DNA of 9,263 nucleotides, taken from Planctomycetota bacterium (GTDB taxonomy: Bacteria; Planctomycetota; Phycisphaerae; WQYP01). How positions within the stretch are numbered: the first letter of the stretch is position 1; every line of letters starts with the position of its first letter. Where the stretch lies: NCBI GenBank assembly GCA_021816165.1, contig JAKAYZ010000036.1, forward strand, positions 1-9,263, read 5' to 3'. Below are positions 6,387 to 9,263 of this stretch, in pieces. The position numbers and the translations under genes were made by a program. A model generated the notes under the pieces. It saw only the letters and a program-made list of their open reading frames with translations. It was not told the DNA's origin and ran no database searches.

Positions 6387-7587
6387 CCGGATAAAAGTAG
6401 GACAATATATAATCGCCGGAAAAACCCCGCTGGGCCAACGCCTGCGCACCCCATTGTGATAAGCCCACGCCGTGGCCGTAACCGTGGCCATTCACCAGCA
6501 AAATGTACGCCCCATCGTTGCGGATGTTAAAAAAACTGCTGGGCGGGGCCTTCACCCGCCGATTCGGATCCATCACCAGGGCCAGCCGGAATTCTTCCGC
6601 CCGCATCTTTCCGATATGTCCATGCACGTCAATAAGTGTGATGATCTCCGGACGGTTGGTCACGCGATTGTACTTGGTGATTTCCACATCCGAAATCGGA
6701 CCCAAATCCGCCAGATAAGGCAGCTTATTGCGCTGCCCCCACCAATTCACAGCCTGTTGCACAAACGCCTTGGAAATACGCATCGTCGGCCATGAAAACA
6801 AGCTGCATTGATCATCCAGATCCCCGGTCTCACGCGCACCCAGCTCCGGCAGTGGCTGGTCCCCCCAGGCGTCTGCAGCGCTTTGAATCGCACCTCCGTT
6901 GCACGCTGAATAGTACGCGCAAAAAATTCCCGTCGTCCCATCCTTGTATGCCGTCATCACCTCGCCCCAGGTGGCCCGCACCGCATTCCAGGCCCGCGGC
7001 GTTTCCGCGCTGCGCCCGCCGTACATCTGCGAATTCTGATTGCCCGTCACATCCCACGCGTGCGTTTTACCAAATGTTTCCATCTGATACAGGGCGTACG
7101 TGCGGGCTGCAATGGCTTGGGCATCATACGTGGCGGGCAGCCAGTTGCCGTACAGCTCCCGCGAAAGCACACCAGCCAGATAATCCTCGATCGGCAACAC
7201 ATTCAGTGCAATGTAATGGCCATCCGGCAAATGCACTATTTCAATGCGCCCCCGGTAAAGCGCAGGGTTAATCCAGGGCCGCGCCACGCTTTCGCTCGTA
7301 ATTTTCACGCGAATCCACGGCTCGGCCATCTGCCACGGTACCGCAATCACCGCCGGATACGCCGGCCCCAGCAACAGCGGCTTTGGCAAAATCGCCGGAA
7401 CCGCCGGATAACCGCCCACCGCCACCACCGGGGAAGGTGCCTGCCACGGTGTCCCCATCGGTGCCGATGGTGGGGCTGGCAAAGCCGCGGTCCCCATACC
7501 CGTGCTCTGGCACGCCGCCAATACCAACAGCAGTCCAGCCGCTGCAAGTATCATCGATACTTGTCGAAACTTTCTCACGTGGATCAT
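6361..7587 (-). CDS. SpoIID/LytB-domain lipoprotein, putative peptidoglycan lytic transglycosylase
   Basis: The 408-residue protein begins with a lipoprotein signal peptide. Basic residues precede a hydrophobic core (11-24), and the lipobox LAAC has its lipidated Cys at 26. A Pro/Ala-rich linker (about 30-90) follows. The SpoIID domain spans about 110-408. VLPIEDYLAGVLSREL (130-145) ends with the expected catalytic Glu144. DAQAIAARTYAL (155-166), the YYSACNGGAIQS segment (225-236) and GHGYGHGVGLSQWGAQ (367-382) are standard family blocks, and the SYFYPG end (396-401) matches. SpoIID of Bacillus cleaves denuded glycan strands during spore engulfment. Homologues in non-sporulating bacteria probably remodel the cell wall, and the present one would act in the periplasm or at the envelope. 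The ATG at 7587 is preferred because AAAGGA lies 6 nt upstream; a TTG at 7602 would add five residues. It lies 58 nt after the TPR/alpha-CTD gene and precedes the terminator. Confidence 0.9.
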   Translation of the reverse strand: MIHVRKFRQVSMILAAAGLLLVLAACQSTGMGTAALPAPPSAPMGTPWQAPSPVVAVGGYPAVPAILPKPLLLGPAYPAVIAVPWQMAEPWIRVKITSESVARPWINPALYRGRIEIVHLPDGHYIALNVLPIEDYLAGVLSRELYGNWLPATYDAQAIAARTYALYQMETFGKTHAWDVTGNQNSQMYGGRSAETPRAWNAVRATWGEVMTAYKDGTTGIFCAYYSACNGGAIQSAADAWGDQPLPELGARETGDLDDQCSLFSWPTMRISKAFVQQAVNWWGQRNKLPYLADLGPISDVEITKYNRVTNRPEIITLIDVHGHIGKMRAEEFRLALVMDPNRRVKAPPSSFFNIRNDGAYILLVNGHGYGHGVGLSQWGAQALAQRGFSGDYILSYFYPGERIHKFW

Positions 7588-7645
7588 CCTTGATCCTTTC
7601 AAAAAATGGTTGCTCCAGCCGAGCCTCGGCCCGGTCCGGTATTTT

Positions 7646-8542
7646 TTACGTTACTTGTCGCAAAGTCAGGCCCACTTCCGCCAGTCGCTGCTTGATCTCA
7701 TTAAGACTGGTTTCTCCAAAGTTGGATAACCCCAGCATTTCCGCCTCTGTGCGGCTCGCCAGATCACCAACCGTGGTAATGTTCAATCGTTCCAGCGCCC
7801 TCGCCGCCCGCACCGAAAGTGCCAAATCCTCCACCGCCTGATTCAACACCGACTCCGGCACATTCGGCGCCGCCGCCCGCACCAGTTCCAGCCGTCGGGC
7901 ATGGGCCAGGTCTTCAGAAGCCTGCCCTAAGCGCAAGCCCTTCCGGGCCAGCATCACCTTAATTTCTTCCAGACTCGTCTCGCCGAAATTTTTATAGCTT
8001 AAAAGGTTTTCTTCTGATGTCTTAAGCAAATCCCCCAGCGTCCGGATATTCATCTTGCGCAGGCAGTTTCTGGCCCGCACCGAAAGTTCAAAATCCGTCA
8101 CCGGCGTGTCCAGCAGTATATTGCGGTTAAGAAACCGCTTCTCCGGATCATCCTGAATCACCATATCCGTCGAGCCATCAATGTGCTGGTAATAAATACG
8201 CCCACGCGGATGGTTCGGCTCCGAGGTCAACAGCCGGTGCAGCAGCTCTTCCGCATCGTCATAAAAGCCGCCATCCTCATACAATACCGAAAGATTCAGC
8301 AACACACCCTCGTGCGTGGGCGTCAGGTCTGAAAGAGCCTCGTAAATCTCAATCGCCCGTTCATCTTCGCCGTGCAAATCCAGATACCACGCCAGCTTGA
8401 ACGCCACCTCCTGATTTTTCGGATCCTGCCGGTAGGCTTCTTCCAGCTGGTCCAACGCGGCTTCTATATGGCCGGCCGCAGCCTGCTGCCGAAACTTTTC
8501 CAAAAGTGCCTTAACCGATGACGTTTCACCTGATGTTACCAT
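7646..8542 (-). CDS. TPR protein with two RNA polymerase alpha C-terminal-type domains
   Basis: The 298-residue protein starts with about three tetratricopeptide repeats (roughly 10-118), usually a protein-binding surface. Two copies of the RNA polymerase alpha-CTD fold follow, at about 145-204 and 236-295. The first contains SVRARNCL (154-161) and NFGETSLEEIK (185-195), closely paralleling the DNA-contacting blocks of E. coli alpha. By that alignment Arg156, Asn159, Gly187 and Ser190 match Arg265, Asn268, Gly296 and Ser299, while Lys298 is replaced by Thr189. The second keeps Arg245 and NFGETSL (274-280) but has Arg248 at the Asn268 position. The alpha N-terminal assembly domain is absent, so this is not a polymerase subunit. 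It may bind UP-element-like DNA or transcription factors. Helix-hairpin-helix folds of this type can also serve other DNA contacts. The ATG has AAGGA 10 nt upstream. It follows the HEAT gene and precedes spoIID on one strand. Confidence 0.88.
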   Translation of the reverse strand: MVTSGETSSVKALLEKFRQQAAAGHIEAALDQLEEAYRQDPKNQEVAFKLAWYLDLHGEDERAIEIYEALSDLTPTHEGVLLNLSVLYEDGGFYDDAEELLHRLLTSEPNHPRGRIYYQHIDGSTDMVIQDDPEKRFLNRNILLDTPVTDFELSVRARNCLRKMNIRTLGDLLKTSEENLLSYKNFGETSLEEIKVMLARKGLRLGQASEDLAHARRLELVRAAAPNVPESVLNQAVEDLALSVRAARALERLNITTVGDLASRTEAEMLGLSNFGETSLNEIKQRLAEVGLTLRQVT

Positions 8543-8575
8543 GGCTGGACAGTCCTTTTAATGAGCATCAACGCA

Positions 8576-8601
8576 TCGTCGGCGCGTCGTAGCGCCGGCG
8601 A
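8576..8601. repeat. 10-bp inverted repeat in the gap before the TPR/alpha-CTD gene
   Basis: TCGTCGGCGC (8576-8585) and GCGCCGGCGA (8592-8601) pair over ten positions with one G-T wobble and a 6-nt loop GTCGTA. There is no T-run on either strand, so it is not a classical terminator. It would lie in the 5' leader of the TPR/alpha-CTD transcript or act as an RNA processing or attenuation site between the two genes. It could also be a copy of a dispersed intergenic palindrome. Confidence 0.45.
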
Positions 8602-8612
8602 GCAAGCCCCTT

Positions 8613-8641
8613 AACTTACACGATATTGCCACCACTGACAA
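8613..8641 (-). promoter_or_regulatory. Weak candidate promoter for the TPR/alpha-CTD gene
   Basis: The minus strand has TTGTCA (8641-8636), a 5 of 6 match to the -35 box. TAAGTT (8618-8613) lies 17 nt downstream but matches only 3 of 6. It lies just after the HEAT gene stop, and the inverted repeat at 8576-8601 would fall in the early leader. Confidence 0.3.
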
Positions 8642-8650
8642 CCGCGTGCT

Positions 8651-9263
8651 TCAATGTGTCTCGGTAAGAATAAGCTCCGCCGCCTGGTTGCTCGGTACGT
8701 TTAACGCCCCCAGGGCCGTGGCCGCCGCAGTACGCACCTGCGCCGCAGCGCTCCCTTTCACCACCCGAATCAACTCGTCAATGCTGTCGGCACTCAGGTG
8801 ATTGCCAACATTGCGTGCCGATGCCGCCAAGTCCAGCAGCAACGCTTCCCGCACCGCCACCGCATCTTGGCTGCCGTCCGCCAAGGCCCTTTGTGCCAGG
8901 GCCAGTTGAGCCTGCACATTACGCATCTGCCCCAAAGCCCCCGCCGCCGCCAGGGCCACCGCCGAATTAGAATCATGCAGTGCCGTCAACAGCGCCGGTA
9001 GCGCCGCATTGGCATCGTAAATACTGCCCCGGTTCTTGGCAATTCGCCCCAGCAAATGCGAAGCTTCAATCGAAAACTTCGCCGCCTGCTCCGGCCCAAT
9101 CGTCGTCAGGTGCAGCCGATCCTTAATCTGCTGCAGCGCTGCGTCAATCTCCCCGCTCTCGGCCGTGTTGGCAATTTCTCCCACCGTCGCCTGATTCACA
9201 TATTCCGCCTTCAGCTTCGGAACATCGTACACCGGGCCGGTTACCAGCACCGGTGCGTATTGC
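8651..9263 (-). CDS. HEAT-repeat protein, C-terminal 203 residues (enters from right edge)
   Basis: The frame is open to the right edge and ends at TGA 8653-8651. A GTG at 9250 could serve as a start, but the frame continues upstream without a stop and has no ribosome-binding site there, so a longer protein is more likely. The visible part is almost all helix-forming and rich in alanine and leucine. HEAT-like units are seen around ALPALLTALHDSNSAVALAA and, near the end, around SIDELIRVVKGSAAAQVRTA. Such repeats form an elongated scaffold for protein contacts. No catalytic motif is present in this portion. It lies 108 nt upstream of the TPR/alpha-CTD gene in the same direction, so the two may share a transcript. 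Its role is unknown. Confidence 0.7.
   Translation of the reverse strand, partial: QYAPVLVTGPVYDVPKLKAEYVNQATVGEIANTAESGEIDAALQQIKDRLHLTTIGPEQAAKFSIEASHLLGRIAKNRGSIYDANAALPALLTALHDSNSAVALAAAGALGQMRNVQAQLALAQRALADGSQDAVAVREALLLDLAASARNVGNHLSADSIDELIRVVKGSAAAQVRTAAATALGALNVPSNQAAELILTETH

Noticed and set aside
7601..7630. Possible terminator between the TPR/alpha-CTD and SpoIID genes
   Set aside because: The GCCGA-GCC-TCGGC stem is short and the minus-strand T-run begins 11 nt after it, next to the spoIID ribosome-binding site. Readthrough in one operon is simpler.

Overview
The window looks like a chromosomal stretch of a moderately GC-rich bacterium. The best guess is Planctomycetota or a relative in the PVC group, perhaps Phycisphaerae-like. 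This rests on gene content: a TPR protein with tandem RNA polymerase alpha-CTD domains, a SpoIID-type lipoprotein, a Gfo/Idh/MocA oxidoreductase paired with an MFS carrier, and a HEAT-repeat protein. No rRNA, tRNA, transposase or CRISPR array is visible, and the lineage call is inference.

Left part, minus strand (about 1-3225). A PAS-LOV-GGDEF-EAL protein (1150-3225) keeps its flavin cysteine and the signature residues of both cyclic-di-GMP domains. It is followed by a 35-residue protein with a CX2C-X18-CX2H zinc-finger-like pattern (993-1100), whose start codon directly abuts a hairpin. Next comes the N-terminal third of a ComEC/Rec2 DNA-uptake channel that runs off the left edge. The comEC frame has no ATG in the expected place. 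The best Shine-Dalgarno-positioned start is an ATT, and an in-frame TGA lies just upstream.

Centre (3226-6194). A divergent 351-bp control region has an extended -10 promoter toward the LOV gene and a near-consensus -35/-10 promoter toward the plus strand. The plus-strand transcript carries a Gfo/Idh/MocA dehydrogenase and, 11 nt later, a 12-helix MFS transporter. They probably form a uptake-plus-oxidation unit for a sugar or polyol of unknown identity.

Right part, minus strand (6205-9263). In transcription order: the C-terminus of a HEAT-repeat protein that enters from the right edge, a TPR/tandem alpha-CTD protein, and a SpoIID-domain lipoprotein. A doubtful small membrane ORF overlapping the spoIID end comes last, and its stop codon lies inside a hairpin followed by a U-rich tract (an intrinsic terminator). 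The MFS gene converges on this terminator.

The most interesting items are the light-sensing cyclic-di-GMP protein with its repeat-rich leader, the alpha-CTD protein that lacks the polymerase assembly domain, and the unannotated zinc-finger-like microprotein.
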